Origin: Planctomycetota bacterium
GTDB taxonomy: Bacteria; Planctomycetota; J058; JAJDCQ01
NCBI GenBank assembly: GCA_029260755.1
Contig: JAJDCQ010000089.1
Span: 1 to 54,077 of the forward strand
Length of the DNA stretch: 54,077 bases
Direction of reading: 5' to 3'
A program made the translations under genes and the position numbers. The stretch's first letter is position 1; each line of letters opens with the position of its first letter. The notes below the pieces were generated by a model. That model was not told the DNA's origin. It made no database searches and saw nothing but the letters and a program-made list of their open reading frames with translations. Positions 28,836-38,800 of the stretch are shown here, piece after piece.

Positions 28836-30428
28836 GTGACCGACCGCGCCGACGAGATCGTCGACACCGTGATCGTCGGCGGAGGCCTCGCCGGCCTCAC
28901 CGCCGCGGTCGCCCTCGTCGATCGCGGCGTCTCGGTGTGCGTCCTCGAGGCGACCGAGACGCTCGGCGGCCGGGCGCGGAGCTGGACCGATCCGGTCACC
29001 GGCGATCCGGTCCACATCGGTCCCCACATCTTCCTCACCGACTATCCGAACGTCTGGAAGCTGCTCGAGCGCCTCGGCACGCGCGACAAGATCGTGTGGC
29101 AGCGCCCGGGGCGCTTCCTCACGATGGTCGACGGCCGCCGCCTGACCGAGATCAAGGATGGCGGCTTGCCTCCGCCCTACCACTACGTCCCGAGCTTGCT
29201 CCGCGCGCCCGAGGTGTCGCTCGCCGACCTGCTGAGCAACTGGGTCGTCACCAGCCTCGCCCTCGCGATGGACGAGGACGACGTCCTCGCCCTCGACGAG
29301 GAGGACGCCCTGTCGGTCCTGAGGCGGCTGGGCGTGACGAGGCGCTTCATCGACTGGTACTGGCGATTCACGGCCCTCGCCATCATGAACGTGCCGCTGG
29401 AGGAGTGCAGCGCCGGCGCGCTCCTCCGCTTCTACCAGTACCAGGTGAGCCGGCGCGCGACCCGCGTCGGCTTCGCCGACGGCGGCCTCGGCGACGTCTT
29501 CTGTCCGGCCGCGTGCGCCGCGATCGAGGGCGGCGGCGGCGAGGTCCGCACCGGCGCGCGCGTCCGCGAGCTGGTGACCGAGCCCGGCGGCCGCGTCGCC
29601 GGCGTCGTCACCGACGACGGTGCCCGGGTGAGCGCCCATCACGTGATCCTCGCCCTGCCGCCGCGGGCGACCGGCCGCGTGATCCCCGAACGCTGGCGGA
29701 GCGTCGAGGCGTTCTCACGCCTCGACCGCTTCATCGACGTGCCCTACGTGAGCGTCTACCTCTGGTACGACCGCAAGCTCACCCGACGCGCGTTCTGGGC
29801 CCGCGCCTGGCGGCCGGACGACCTCAACTGCGACTTCTACGACCTCAGCAACATCCATCGAGACTGGGAGGATCGGCCCTCGCTCGTGTGCAGCAACATC
29901 ATCTGGAGCCACCGGGCCCACGGGCTCTCGGATGCCGAGATCGTCGCCGCGACCCGACGCGAGATCGCCGAGCTCCTCCCGGACGAGCGCGCCGCGACGC
30001 TCCGCCACTTCGTCGTGAACCGCATCCCGATGGCGATCCACGCGCCCCATCCCGGCACCGAGCGAGCCCGCCCGCCAGTGCGTCCGGGCATCGAAGGTCT
30101 CCTCCTCGCGAGCGACTGGATCGCCACCGGCGTGCCCTCGTCGATGGAGAGCGCCGTCCGCGCCGGCTGGCTCGCCGCCGAGGCGATCCTCGAGGACCGC
30201 GGCCGGATCGAGACGCTCGCCTGCGGATACCGGGAGCCGACCGGGCTCGCCGCCCTCTACGGCAGGCTGCCGCGCCGGCTCTCGGTCGACCTGCCGATCG
30301 CGGCCCTCGACGCGGTCCGCCGGGCCGCCGGGGCGAAGCCCGAGCGCCCACGCTGGCTCGCCCGCCGTTCGCACTTCGCCGGGACGGCGTTACCCTCGTC
30401 CCGTCGGACCGGCTCTCCGACGAGCTGA
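28836..30428 (+). CDS. FAD-dependent phytoene desaturase-like oxidoreductase
   Basis: A 530-residue flavoprotein. The Rossmann motif VIVGGGLAGLTAA is at about 12-24, followed by LEATETLGGRARSW and GPHIFLTDYPNV, which resembles plant/cyanobacterial-type phytoene desaturases and HpnE hydroxysqualene dehydroxylases. The C-terminal FAD-closing motif is LLLASDWIATGVPSSMESAVRAGWLAAEAIL. It probably acts on a polyisoprenoid such as a carotenoid or squalene precursor, at the membrane. No other isoprenoid gene is in the window, so the substrate is open. The GTG start at 28836 is the first that keeps the Rossmann fold intact. The last 24 codons are repeated almost unchanged in amino acids at 32101-32176. 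Confidence 0.82.
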   Translation: MTDRADEIVDTVIVGGGLAGLTAAVALVDRGVSVCVLEATETLGGRARSWTDPVTGDPVHIGPHIFLTDYPNVWKLLERLGTRDKIVWQRPGRFLTMVDGRRLTEIKDGGLPPPYHYVPSLLRAPEVSLADLLSNWVVTSLALAMDEDDVLALDEEDALSVLRRLGVTRRFIDWYWRFTALAIMNVPLEECSAGALLRFYQYQVSRRATRVGFADGGLGDVFCPAACAAIEGGGGEVRTGARVRELVTEPGGRVAGVVTDDGARVSAHHVILALPPRATGRVIPERWRSVEAFSRLDRFIDVPYVSVYLWYDRKLTRRAFWARAWRPDDLNCDFYDLSNIHRDWEDRPSLVCSNIIWSHRAHGLSDAEIVAATRREIAELLPDERAATLRHFVVNRIPMAIHAPHPGTERARPPVRPGIEGLLLASDWIATGVPSSMESAVRAGWLAAEAILEDRGRIETLACGYREPTGLAALYGRLPRRLSVDLPIAALDAVRRAAGAKPERPRWLARRSHFAGTALPSSRRTGSPTS

Positions 30429-30429
30429 G
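30354..30429 (+). repeat. Copy A of a 76-nt peptide-conserving repeat
   Basis: This is the 3' end of the flavoprotein gene, including its TGA. It aligns without gaps to 32101-32176, matching at 62 of 76 positions. Of the 14 differences 11 are synonymous in this frame, and the encoded 24-residue tails (WLARRSHFAGTALPSS...) differ at only two residues. Confidence 0.75.
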
Positions 30430-30445
30430 GCACGATGAAGCACCG

Positions 30446-31213
30446 TCACCGGGCGAGCAGGCCTGCCGCGCCGGGAGACTCCATTCGCGCTCCGGTGACG
30501 AGCGGTCGAAGAGCGTCGGCGACGGCCTCGGTGAGCGCCTGCCGGAAGCGCGCGGTGTAGGAAGGCCTGTCGTGGACCGCGAGGAGGGTCCCGTAGATCG
30601 TGAAGCAGTCGTAGTAGACCCAGGCGCCGACCAGGCGCCGGGCCAGGATCTCGCCGTCGGGGGCGATGATGTCGACGCGCGCCTCGACGGGCAGGCCGAC
30701 GTCGTAGGGGTAGACGAGCGGCAGGACGCCTCCGTACATGAACATCGTCAGGGCTCCGACGCCGATCTGGACGAAGTTGCTGGCCGGGAAGCCGTAGTCG
30801 ACGTCGGTGAGCTCGTACTGGTCGATCTTGGGGCGGAGCGTGATGATCCCGCGGATCAGGAGCTGGCCGGGCTCGAGCTGCTCGGGCTCGACCTCCGCTC
30901 GGGCTTCCGCCGGGACTCCCGCTCGGGTGAGCCCCGTCGCGACGGAGCTGGAGACGTCCTCCACCGTGATCTCATCGTGCCGCGTCGTCGCGACGTAGTC
31001 GCCGACTCGGGTGCTCGAGATCGAGATCGTGTCGATCGACTCGAGGAACCCCGAGACGACGACCTCGCGGACCTCTCGGTTGCCGACGGGCGGCGGCTCG
31101 ATCTCGATCGACTGCCGGAGCTGCGGTCCGAAGCAGCCGGGCAGCAGCAGGATCATCGGGCCGGCGAGCAGCGCGGCCGTGCGGGCGGTGCGGTTGGTGC
31201 GGGCGGTCGTCAT
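30446..31213 (-). CDS. Outer-surface lipoprotein, paralogue of the upstream gene
   Basis: A 255-residue lipoprotein with lipobox LLPGC after a hydrophobic signal peptide. The ATG at 31213 is preceded by GAGGAGAG at good spacing; a GTG at 31228 that overlaps the previous stop is less likely. The body has EVVVSGFLES, LEPGQLLIRGIITLRP, a short hydrophobic Gly-rich stretch, VEARVDIIAPDG and a C-terminal helix ALTEAVADALRPL. The gene upstream has the same blocks in the same order, so the two arose by duplication and are co-transcribed. They resemble the broad group of small DUF4410-like lipoproteins, but I cannot assign a family securely. Confidence 0.72.
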   Translation of the reverse strand: MTTARTNRTARTAALLAGPMILLLPGCFGPQLRQSIEIEPPPVGNREVREVVVSGFLESIDTISISSTRVGDYVATTRHDEITVEDVSSSVATGLTRAGVPAEARAEVEPEQLEPGQLLIRGIITLRPKIDQYELTDVDYGFPASNFVQIGVGALTMFMYGGVLPLVYPYDVGLPVEARVDIIAPDGEILARRLVGAWVYYDCFTIYGTLLAVHDRPSYTARFRQALTEAVADALRPLVTGARMESPGAAGLLAR

Positions 31214-31224
31214 GGCTTCTCTCC

Positions 31225-31926
31225 TCACGGGTTCTCTCTCTTCGTCTCGCTGGGGGTGGATCGGCCGGGTCCCGAGCCGGGTCGGAGGACCTCCGTGAGC
31301 GCGTCCGCGATGGCGGCCAGGGCGAGGTCGACGTGCGCTCGCTTCTCCGACACGCTTCTGCCGAACGTCGTCCAGAGCCAGTAGCGCTCGTGGTGGGCGG
31401 TGATCCGCTCGTCGCCGCTCAGGACGACGCGCCCCGTTCGATCGACCACCTGGATCGACACGTCCATCTGGGAGCCCTCCAGGACCGGGACGAAGTACGG
31501 AACGAGGTACATGCCGTAGATCCCGACGGTGGCGACGGTGCCGATGAAGTTGCCGGCGTACCGGGTCTTGTGGTCGGCGCGGTCGACGACGCCGCGGATC
31601 AGTAATGCCCCGGGCTCCAGGTCGCCGGGCTCGCGGCCGACGTAGGCGCGCGCCTTCACGCCTCGAGCGTTCAGCAGCTCCGCAAGCTCGGGAGAGACGT
31701 CCCTGACGCCTACCGCTTGCCGGAGGCGGGCGACGGCGGAGCCGCCGCCGAAGCTGCCCAGGTCATCACCCGAGAAGAAGCCCGAGACGAGGACCCGCGA
31801 GGGGGGCGTCAGGGCTCCGGCCGGGCCGAGCTCGAGCTTCGTCGGGGTGAGCGTCGGCGGGCTCGAGCAGCCCACGAGCGCCATCAGGGCGATCGCGAGC
31901 GTCGGCGGCGTGACGGTCCATCTCAT
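31225..31926 (-). CDS. Outer-surface lipoprotein, paralogue of the downstream gene
   Basis: A 233-residue lipoprotein with lipobox ALVGC. ATG at 31926 follows AGGGAGGAAT and gives a compact signal peptide; a longer frame would add about 23 residues in front of it. Blocks shared with the downstream gene are RVLVSGFFSGDD, LEPGALLIRGVVDRA, a hydrophobic Gly/Tyr-rich stretch, MDVSIQVVDRTG and AAIADALTEVLRP. The two genes are separated by only 11 nt and lie between the two copies of the 76-nt repeat. Function unknown; probably anchored in an outer or cytoplasmic membrane. Confidence 0.72.
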   Translation of the reverse strand: MRWTVTPPTLAIALMALVGCSSPPTLTPTKLELGPAGALTPPSRVLVSGFFSGDDLGSFGGGSAVARLRQAVGVRDVSPELAELLNARGVKARAYVGREPGDLEPGALLIRGVVDRADHKTRYAGNFIGTVATVGIYGMYLVPYFVPVLEGSQMDVSIQVVDRTGRVVLSGDERITAHHERYWLWTTFGRSVSEKRAHVDLALAAIADALTEVLRPGSGPGRSTPSETKRENP

Positions 31927-32235
31927 CGTGATTCCTCCCTGGGCGGCGTCGGGGGACGCGGATCGCGTCCTCGCCGCGCGAGGAAGGAATCGCAACGCCC
32001 GTGCCAGGGCGGACGCGCTGTCGACGGGGAGGTTACGAGGGCGGGGTGGTCGGGAATCGCGCGCCGGCGCCGGTCAACCGGTCGAGGGTCGAGCGGCGCA
32101 TGGCTGGCGCGTCGCTCGCACTTCGCGGGGACGGCGCTCCCCTCATCGCGGCGAACCGACTCTCCGGGGAGCTGAGCAAATGTTGGGGCGGCGGTGATCG
32201 AGGAGTCGCCGGCCGCCGGCGAGTAGCGGAGCAGC
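31927..32235. other. Intergenic region with repeat copy B
   Basis: About 310 nt between two reverse-strand genes. It presumably contains the promoter of the lipoprotein pair near its left edge. The only clear structure is copy B of the 76-nt repeat at 32101-32176. No intact reading frame with a ribosome-binding site is apparent. Confidence 0.5.
32101..32176 (+). repeat. Copy B of the 76-nt peptide-conserving repeat
   Basis: Gap-free match to the 3' end of the flavoprotein gene, with a stop codon in the same place (32173-32175). The frame upstream of the repeat shows no similarity to the flavoprotein. It may be the surviving tail of a lost gene or a mobile coding-like repeat. Confidence 0.7.
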
Positions 32236-33477
32236 TCAGCGAGGACGCTTCGAGCCGGTCTTCTTCTTCCGCGCGGAGGTCTTCGCGCCCGCGCGCTTCG
32301 CGGTCTTCTTCTTCGCGCGGCGCTCCGGCATCGGCGTCGGGTCGAGACCGAGGTAGGTCTCGAGGAGGCGCGCGATCTGCCATCGGAGCTCGTCGTCGCG
32401 GGTCACGGCATCGAGCTCGCCGTCGAGGCTCGGAGGCAGGGACGCGGCGGCGACGGCGCTCCAGCGAGCCTCGCCGGGGAAGACGACGGTCGCGCTCGCG
32501 GCCGCGCCGGCGGCGCGTGATCCGGCAGCCCAGGCCGCCTTCGCGGCCTCGAACCCCGCCTGGACCGCCGGGTCACGAAAGGCCCAGCTCGGGTCGTCGA
32601 CGGCCGCTCGCCGGGCGACGATCGCCCCGCGCGGTCGGTCGTCGCCCGGGAACGCCGCCTCGTAGACCGCGAGGGCGCGCTCGGCGCAGTCGCAGGCCCA
32701 GAGGCGGTCCGTCTGTTCGTTCCAGTCGAGCCTCCGAACGAGCCGGGCGCGTCGGGCGAACACCCCACGCCATCCGACGACGGCGTCCTCGGCCTCGGCC
32801 GTCCAGAGCTCCGGCCAATGTCCGGCCTCGGCGAGCCACCAGGGCAGATCGACGGCGCGCTGGAGCAACACGCCCGAGCGGGGGCCCGCCGGCTCGGGCG
32901 ACTCGACCCACGCGCGAGGCTGCGGCCACGGTCCGCTGAACCCTCGGTGGCCCTTCCACTCATCGGGCCAGAGCGCCTCCTCGTCGTCCGGACCGGGGAT
33001 CCGGAAGAACGGCCCGACAGCCCGTTCGGGCTCGCCGGCGGCTCCGCCGGGTCGCTCGACGACCTCGGCGGAGGCGTCGCCCCAGCGCGGCGGAAGCTCG
33101 CCCGGCCAGGCCGGCTCCTCGATCTCGCGGTCGCGGAGATGCCAGGCGAACGCCGCGCTTCCGCGCTCGTCCCAGCGGAGCGTCCAGCCGCTGGGCCACG
33201 CCGGCGCGATCGATCGGAGGAAGGCCTCGGGTCCGGCGAACGGCGCCTGAGGCCAGACGAAGACGATCGCGAGCCGGTCGTCGAAATCGACGAGGACGCC
33301 GCCCTCGGCGAAGGCGGCCTCCATGAGCGCCTCGGCCGACGAGTAGCTCGACACACTGTCGGCCACGTCATCCGGCCCGCAGGCGACCAGCTCGGGCACG
33401 TCCTGCGCACCCCACGGGCTGTAGAAGGCGGTCGCCTTCCCTCCGCGCACCACGACGTGGCAAGCCCGCTCACTCAT
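32236..33477 (-). CDS. Unknown protein with histone-H1-like lysine-rich tail
   Basis: A 413-residue protein that I do not recognise. It is rich in Trp, Pro and acidic residues. The N-terminal part (HVVVRGGKATAFYSPWG ... GVLVDFDDRLAIVFVW) looks alpha/beta, and the centre has several Trp-containing segments. The C-terminal 30 residues are an Ala/Lys/Arg tail (KKKTAKRAGAKTSARKKK) like those of bacterial histone-H1-type proteins, suggesting nucleic-acid contact. ATG at 33477 is the first start after the aldolase gene's stop 21 nt upstream; the frame continues upstream only as antisense to aldolase. It may be co-transcribed with fbaB. Confidence 0.65.
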   Translation of the reverse strand: MSERACHVVVRGGKATAFYSPWGAQDVPELVACGPDDVADSVSSYSSAEALMEAAFAEGGVLVDFDDRLAIVFVWPQAPFAGPEAFLRSIAPAWPSGWTLRWDERGSAAFAWHLRDREIEEPAWPGELPPRWGDASAEVVERPGGAAGEPERAVGPFFRIPGPDDEEALWPDEWKGHRGFSGPWPQPRAWVESPEPAGPRSGVLLQRAVDLPWWLAEAGHWPELWTAEAEDAVVGWRGVFARRARLVRRLDWNEQTDRLWACDCAERALAVYEAAFPGDDRPRGAIVARRAAVDDPSWAFRDPAVQAGFEAAKAAWAAGSRAAGAAASATVVFPGEARWSAVAAASLPPSLDGELDAVTRDDELRWQIARLLETYLGLDPTPMPERRAKKKTAKRAGAKTSARKKKTGSKRPR

Positions 33478-33497
33478 GAGTGCCTCTCGCCAGCCAG

Positions 33498-34559
33498 CTA
33501 AGCGACCGTGATCCCCGCGTCGAGGTAGACGTCCTGGATCGCGTTCAGGAGGGAGACGCCCTCGTCCATCGGGCGCTGGAACGCCTTGCGGCCGCTGATG
33601 AGGCCGAGGCCGCCGGCGCGTTTGTTGATCACCGCGGTGCGGACGGCGTCGGCGAAGTCGTTGTCGCCGCTCGCGCCGCCCGAGTTGATCAGGGGGCTCC
33701 TGCCGAGGTAGCAGTTGGCGACCTGGTAGCGGGTGAGCTCGATCGGGTGGTCGTCGGGGGCGAGGTCGTCGTAGACCTCGGAGCGCGTCTTGGCGAACTT
33801 CACCTTCTCGAAGCCGCGGTTCGTCTCCGGCAGCTTCTGCTTGATGATGTCGGCCTGGATCGTGACGCCGAGGTGGTTCGCCTGGCCGGTCAGGTCGGCC
33901 GCGACGTGGTAGTCGACGCCGTCCTTCTTGAACGCGTCGTTGCGGACGTAGCACCAGAGGATCGTGACGAGGCCGAGCTCGTGGGCGCGGTGGAACGCCT
34001 CGCTGATCTCCTGGATCTGACGCCGGCTCTCCTCGGAGCCGAAGTAGATCGTCGCCCCGACGGCGACCGCGCCCATGTCGAACGCCTGCTCGACGCTCGC
34101 GAACGGCACCTGGTCGTAGCTGTTCGGGTAGGACATCAGCTCGTTGTGGTTGAGCTTGACGCAGAACGGGATCCGGTGCGCCCACCTGCGGCTGACCGAG
34201 CCGAGGACGCCGAGGGTCGAGGCGACCGCGTTGCAGCCGCCCTCGAGGGCGAGGCGGACGATGTTCTCGGGGTCGAAGTAGATCGGGTTCGGCGCGAAGC
34301 TCGCGCCGCCGGTGTGCTCGATCCCCTGGTCGACCGGCAGGATCGAGACGTAACCGGTGCCGGCGAGCCGACCGTGGTCGAGGATCGACTGGAAGTTGCG
34401 GAGCACCGCGGGCGGACGGTCGCTCGCCACGAGGACGCGCTCGACGAAGTCGGGGCCGGGCAGGTGGAGCGTATCCTTCGAGAAGCCTCGGGCCTCGTAG
34501 CCGAGGAGGGCCTCGGCGTCGTCGCCGAGGAGGTCGAGAATCGCGGCGTTCGCGCTCAT
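33498..34559 (-). CDS. fbaB: Class I fructose-bisphosphate aldolase
   Basis: A 353-residue enzyme, close in length to E. coli FbaB (350). Near-identical stretches to that family include [80 protein letters not shown] and [23 protein letters not shown]. It cleaves fructose 1,6-bisphosphate to two triose phosphates through a Schiff-base lysine (probably the Lys of ADIIKQK), without metal. FbaB-type aldolase is usually linked to gluconeogenic growth. ATG at 34559 follows a CGGGGGA site. It is divergent from argC across 251 nt that hold a hairpin at 34648-34671. Confidence 0.96.
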   Translation of the reverse strand: MSANAAILDLLGDDAEALLGYEARGFSKDTLHLPGPDFVERVLVASDRPPAVLRNFQSILDHGRLAGTGYVSILPVDQGIEHTGGASFAPNPIYFDPENIVRLALEGGCNAVASTLGVLGSVSRRWAHRIPFCVKLNHNELMSYPNSYDQVPFASVEQAFDMGAVAVGATIYFGSEESRRQIQEISEAFHRAHELGLVTILWCYVRNDAFKKDGVDYHVAADLTGQANHLGVTIQADIIKQKLPETNRGFEKVKFAKTRSEVYDDLAPDDHPIELTRYQVANCYLGRSPLINSGGASGDNDFADAVRTAVINKRAGGLGLISGRKAFQRPMDEGVSLLNAIQDVYLDAGITVA

Positions 34560-34647
34560 CGGTCCCCCGTTAGGGATCTGCTCCGTGAGGAGCTGCTCGA
34601 GTCGGACGGCCGCCCGCGGCGGCGTGGACGGCCGATGGAACGGTTTC

Positions 34648-34671
34648 GACGGGCCGTTTTCAAGGCCCGTC
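34648..34671. promoter_or_regulatory. Perfect 8-bp hairpin between fbaB and argC
   Basis: GACGGGCC pairs with GGCCCGTC around the AT-rich loop GTTTTCAA. It sits roughly 90 nt from fbaB and 140 nt from argC, so it could be an operator for either gene or a leader structure. There is no T-run to make it an ordinary terminator. Confidence 0.4.
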
Positions 34672-34810
34672 TCGAGTCCCCGTGGACTGGTGCCCACCGT
34701 CCGGACCGCCCGGACACGGCTGTCCCGGCTTCCGGCGGCCTCCGGGCCCGCGCCGTCCCCTTCGCACGACCCGTCCATCTCCAATAGGATCGAGGGAGGG
34801 AGGAGCGGCG

Positions 34811-35875
34811 GTGCAGCGCGCGAGCGTCTTCGGGTCGGCCGGCTACCTGGGCGGGGAGCTGCTCCGGATCATCCTCGGCCATCCCGGTCTCGAGCTCGCC
34901 CACGCGGTCAGCGCGAGCCACGCGGGGCGCCCGCTCGCCGACGTCCACCGCAACCTCCTCGGGACGACGGACGCGACGTTCTCCGACGCCGCGCCGGCGG
35001 CCGTCTTCTCGGGCAGCGACGTCGTCTTCCTGGCGTGGGAGCCGGGGCGCGCCCAGCGCGTGCTCGTCGAGACGTTCGGCGCCGAGCCCTCGAGCTACCC
35101 CGAGGCCGGACCGAGGATCGTCGACCTCTCGGGCGACTTCCGCATCGCCGATCACGCCGTCTACGAGCGCGCCTACGGCCGCGCCCAGGAGGCGCCCGCC
35201 TGGCAGAGCGCGTTCTGCTACGGCCTCACCGACCTCGAGCGCGACCGCGTCCGCGCGGCGCGGTTCATCGCGAACCCGGGCTGCTTCGCGACGGCCGCCC
35301 TCCTCGCGGCCGGGCCGCTCGCCCGCGCGGGCCTCGTCGCATCCCCGATCGTGGTGAGCGGGGTGACGGGGTCGTCCGGCTCGGGCGCGTCCGCGAAGCC
35401 CGGCACCCACCACCCGACCCGCGCCGCCGCGTTCCGCGCCTACAAGCCGCTCGTCCATCAGCACGAGCCCGAGGTCGCTCGCGAGCTCCGCGCCCTCGGC
35501 GCGCCCGAGGCAACCGACCTCGTCTTCCTCACCCACTCGGCGCCGCTCGTCCGCGGGATCCACGTCACCGTGACGACGCGGATCGAGGCCGCCCGCACCC
35601 GCGAGGAGCTCGTCGCGCTCTACCGCGAGACGTTCGCGGCCAGCCCGTTCGTCCGGCTCCGCGACGAGCCGCCCGACGTCTCGCCGCTCGCCGGGACGAA
35701 CTTCTGCGACCTCGCCGTGTTCGCCCGGGCCGAAGGGACCGGCACGCGGGTCGTCGTCGCCGCCGCGATCGACAACCTCGTCAAGGGCGGCTCGGGCCAG
35801 GCGGTCCAGAACGCGAACGTGATGCTCGGGCTCGACGAGCGCGCCGGCCTCGGGTTCGTCGGGCTGCACCCGTGA
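34811..35875 (+). CDS. argC: N-acetyl-gamma-glutamyl-phosphate reductase
   Basis: A 354-residue cytoplasmic dehydrogenase of arginine (or LysW-type lysine) biosynthesis. It reduces the acyl phosphate of N-acetylglutamate to the semialdehyde with NADPH. It has an N-terminal Rossmann motif ([14 protein letters not shown]), the catalytic Cys near residue 158 in [26 protein letters not shown] and the C-terminal [22 protein letters not shown]. The [13 protein letters not shown] form is closer to the LysY/ArgC branch, so a role in the LysW pathway cannot be excluded. The GTG start follows GGGAGGGAGGAG. Its TGA overlaps the start of the next gene, a Ser/Thr kinase. No other arg gene is nearby. Confidence 0.93.
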   Translation: MQRASVFGSAGYLGGELLRIILGHPGLELAHAVSASHAGRPLADVHRNLLGTTDATFSDAAPAAVFSGSDVVFLAWEPGRAQRVLVETFGAEPSSYPEAGPRIVDLSGDFRIADHAVYERAYGRAQEAPAWQSAFCYGLTDLERDRVRAARFIANPGCFATAALLAAGPLARAGLVASPIVVSGVTGSSGSGASAKPGTHHPTRAAAFRAYKPLVHQHEPEVARELRALGAPEATDLVFLTHSAPLVRGIHVTVTTRIEAARTREELVALYRETFAASPFVRLRDEPPDVSPLAGTNFCDLAVFARAEGTGTRVVVAAAIDNLVKGGSGQAVQNANVMLGLDERAGLGFVGLHP

Positions 35876-38800
35876 CCCAGGGCGAGGGCGGCGCCGGGAT
35901 CTCGCCCGGCTGGCAGCCCGGGCGCGGACCGTCTCGCCCAGCCTCGGACCCGGCCGCGCCGTCGCTCGGCGCCACCACGATCGGTCGCTACGTCGTCACC
36001 GGCGAGCTCGGACGCGGCGGCATGGGCGTCGTCCTCCGCGCGCGCGATCCCCATCTCCAGCGCGACGTCGCGATCAAGATGATCCTCGACGAGCGCGCCG
36101 GCGGCGACCCGCTCCGACACCAGCGCTTCGTCGCCGAGGCGCGCGCGGTCGCGCGCCTCCGCCACCCGGGGATCGTGACCGTCCACGAGGTCGGCACCCA
36201 CGAGGGCCGGCCGTTCATCGTGATGGACCTCCTCGAGGGCGAGACGCTCGAGGAGCACCTCGAGCGCGCGTCGCCGCCGCCCCGCCGGGTCGCCGAGATC
36301 GTTCGCGAGGTCGCCGCGGCTCTCCATCACGCCCACCGGGCCGGCGTCGTCCACCGCGACGTCAAGCCGCAGAACGTCCTCCTCGACGCCGACGGGCGGC
36401 CCCACCTCCTCGACTTCGGCCTCGCCCGCGACCTGGCCGACGATCACCACCTCACCCGGACGGGGCAGCTCGTCGGCACGCCCGCCTACGTGGCGCCCGA
36501 GCAGGCGAGCGGCGGGCGGCGCGGGGCCGCCGGACCGGCGGCCGACGTCTGGAGCGCCGGCGCGGTGCTCTACCGCGCGCTGGTCGGTCGCCCGCCGTTT
36601 CAGGCCGGCAACATCCTGGAGCTGATTCGCAAGATCTTCATGGAGGACCCGGTCCCGCCGCGGTCGATCGTCGCGAGCGTCCCCGCCGATCTCGCGACGG
36701 TCGCCCTTCGCTGCCTCGAGAAGGACCCGACCCGGCGATACGCGAGCGCGGGCGACCTGGCCGACGACCTCGGGCGGTTCCTCGCGGGCGAGCCCGTCCT
36801 CGCCCGCCCGGCCGGTCCAGCTCGACGGGCGGTCCGCTGGGTGCGGGCCCATCGCGGGCTGGCGCTGCTCGGACTGGTGGCGGTGATCGCCATCGTCGCC
36901 GGCGGCGGGTTCCTCGCGGCGACGCGCGTCGCGGTCGCGCGACGCCTCGCCGAGGAGCGGGCGCGGGTGGTGACGTCGGCCCGAGACGCCGCCGATCGCG
37001 CCCTCGCGGTCCTCCGCGCCGCGCGCGAGGAGCCGCTCGCGGCCGACGCCGGTCCCGGAGCGCGACGCGCTCATCACGACGCCCTCCTCGCGCGAGGGCT
37101 CGAGGCGGTCGAGGCGACCGCGACCCTGCGCGCCCTCGCCCTCGAGGATCCCGCGGCGAAGGCCGCCGCGTTCGAAGCCGCGATGGCCCTCGGCGAGGTC
37201 GCCCTGGCCGCCAAGCAGTGGAGCGTCGCGGCGAGCGCGTTCGGAAAGGCGGCCGCCCTCGGCATCGACGACGCCGTCGCGCGGGCCGCCCTGGTCCGAC
37301 TCGCGCAGGCCCGCGACCGGGCCGCGGCCGAGGTCCGCGACGAGGTCGAGGGGATCCTGGCGAAGGCGCGGCGAGGGGAGCTCGACGCCCGGGTCGGATC
37401 CTACGACGCGGCCCTCTTCGCCCTCGTCCGGCTCGCGGACGAGCAGACGGTGAGGCTGCTGTCCGCCGCCCTCGACGAGGTCACCGTCGAGCTGCGGCGC
37501 GCGACGCGCGAGATCTACCTCGGCGTGGCCGAGCCGAGCGACATCGAGCAGGAGCAGGGCTGGAAGCGGATGCGAGGTCTCGAGCCGGCCGTCGACGCCT
37601 GGCTCTCGCTCGCTCCCGGCGAGCCGCTTCCCCAGCCGCACGTCCGCATGCTCGCCCGCGCCGAGCGGCGCCTCGTCTTCCGCGTCCAGGCCGGCCTCGC
37701 GCGGGAGGCGACCGTGCCTTCCCCGCTGGAGCTCGTCGCCGCGGCCCAGACGCGGCATCTCGCCGGGATGCTCGCGGGCGACCGCGACGCGAGCTCGCCC
37801 GCGGCCCGCGGCGAGCGCATCTCGCAGCTCGTGAAGCTGTGCTGCGACGCGCTCGGCCGGATCGGCATCGCCGACCCCGCGATCGACGCGCTCGGCCGCT
37901 ACCTCGTCGTCGAGGCCGACTCCGTCCGCGCCATCTCGGCCGGCCTCGCCCTCTGCCTCCTCGGCGGCGATCGGGTGCAGGGCATCGTCGCGGTGACGCG
38001 CGATCGTTTCGGCCTCTCGAGTCACTTCTGGGAGCGGGTGCGCCGTCACGTGCCCGCCGCGCCGGCGCCCGATGGCGGCGCGTCCGCTGCCGAGTGGCTC
38101 GAGCGCGGCCTCGCCCACCTCGGCCGGGAGGAGCCGGGCGAGGCGCTCGCCGCGCTCGACCGCGCTCTCGCGATCGACCCCGACGACCCCGAAGCGATCG
38201 GGAACCGGGGGCTGGCCCGGTTCCAGATGCGCGACTACGCCGGGGCCATCGTCGACTTCGACCGGGCCCTCGAGATCTACCCGCGCGACGCGACGGTCCA
38301 CTCGAATCGGGCCCAGGCGAAGCTCGGTCTCGGCGATCTGGCCGGGGCCCTCGCCGACAGCGACCGGGCGACCTCGCTCGCGCCGCACGACCCCGCCGCC
38401 TGGAACGGGGCCGCGATCATCCGGGTTCAGGCCGGTCGCATCGACGAGGCGATCAGCGCGGCCACCCAGGCGATCCGCCTCGACCAGCGGTTCGCGCGAG
38501 CCTGGGCGGGGCGCGCCTCGGCCCATCTCGCCCGGGGCGACATCGCGGCCGCCCTCGCCGACCTCGAGGAGGCGGTCCGCCTCGAGCCCGACGACGCGGC
38601 GCTCCGGAGCAGCCTCGGCAACGTCTACGGCCGGCAAGGGCGCTACAAGGAGGCGCTCGCCCAGCTCGACCGCGCGATCGAGCTCGAGCCGGGCTACCCG
38701 ATCGCGTGGTGCAACCGCGGCTCCGTCCGTAACCAGGCCGGCGACGCCCTCGGCGGAATCGCCGACCTCGAGCACGGCCTCGCCCTCGAGCCGGCCCTCT

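Noticed and set aside
34560..34784. N-terminal extension of the aldolase
   Set aside because: The extension is low-complexity and the FbaB family starts at the ATG at 34559, which has its own ribosome-binding site.
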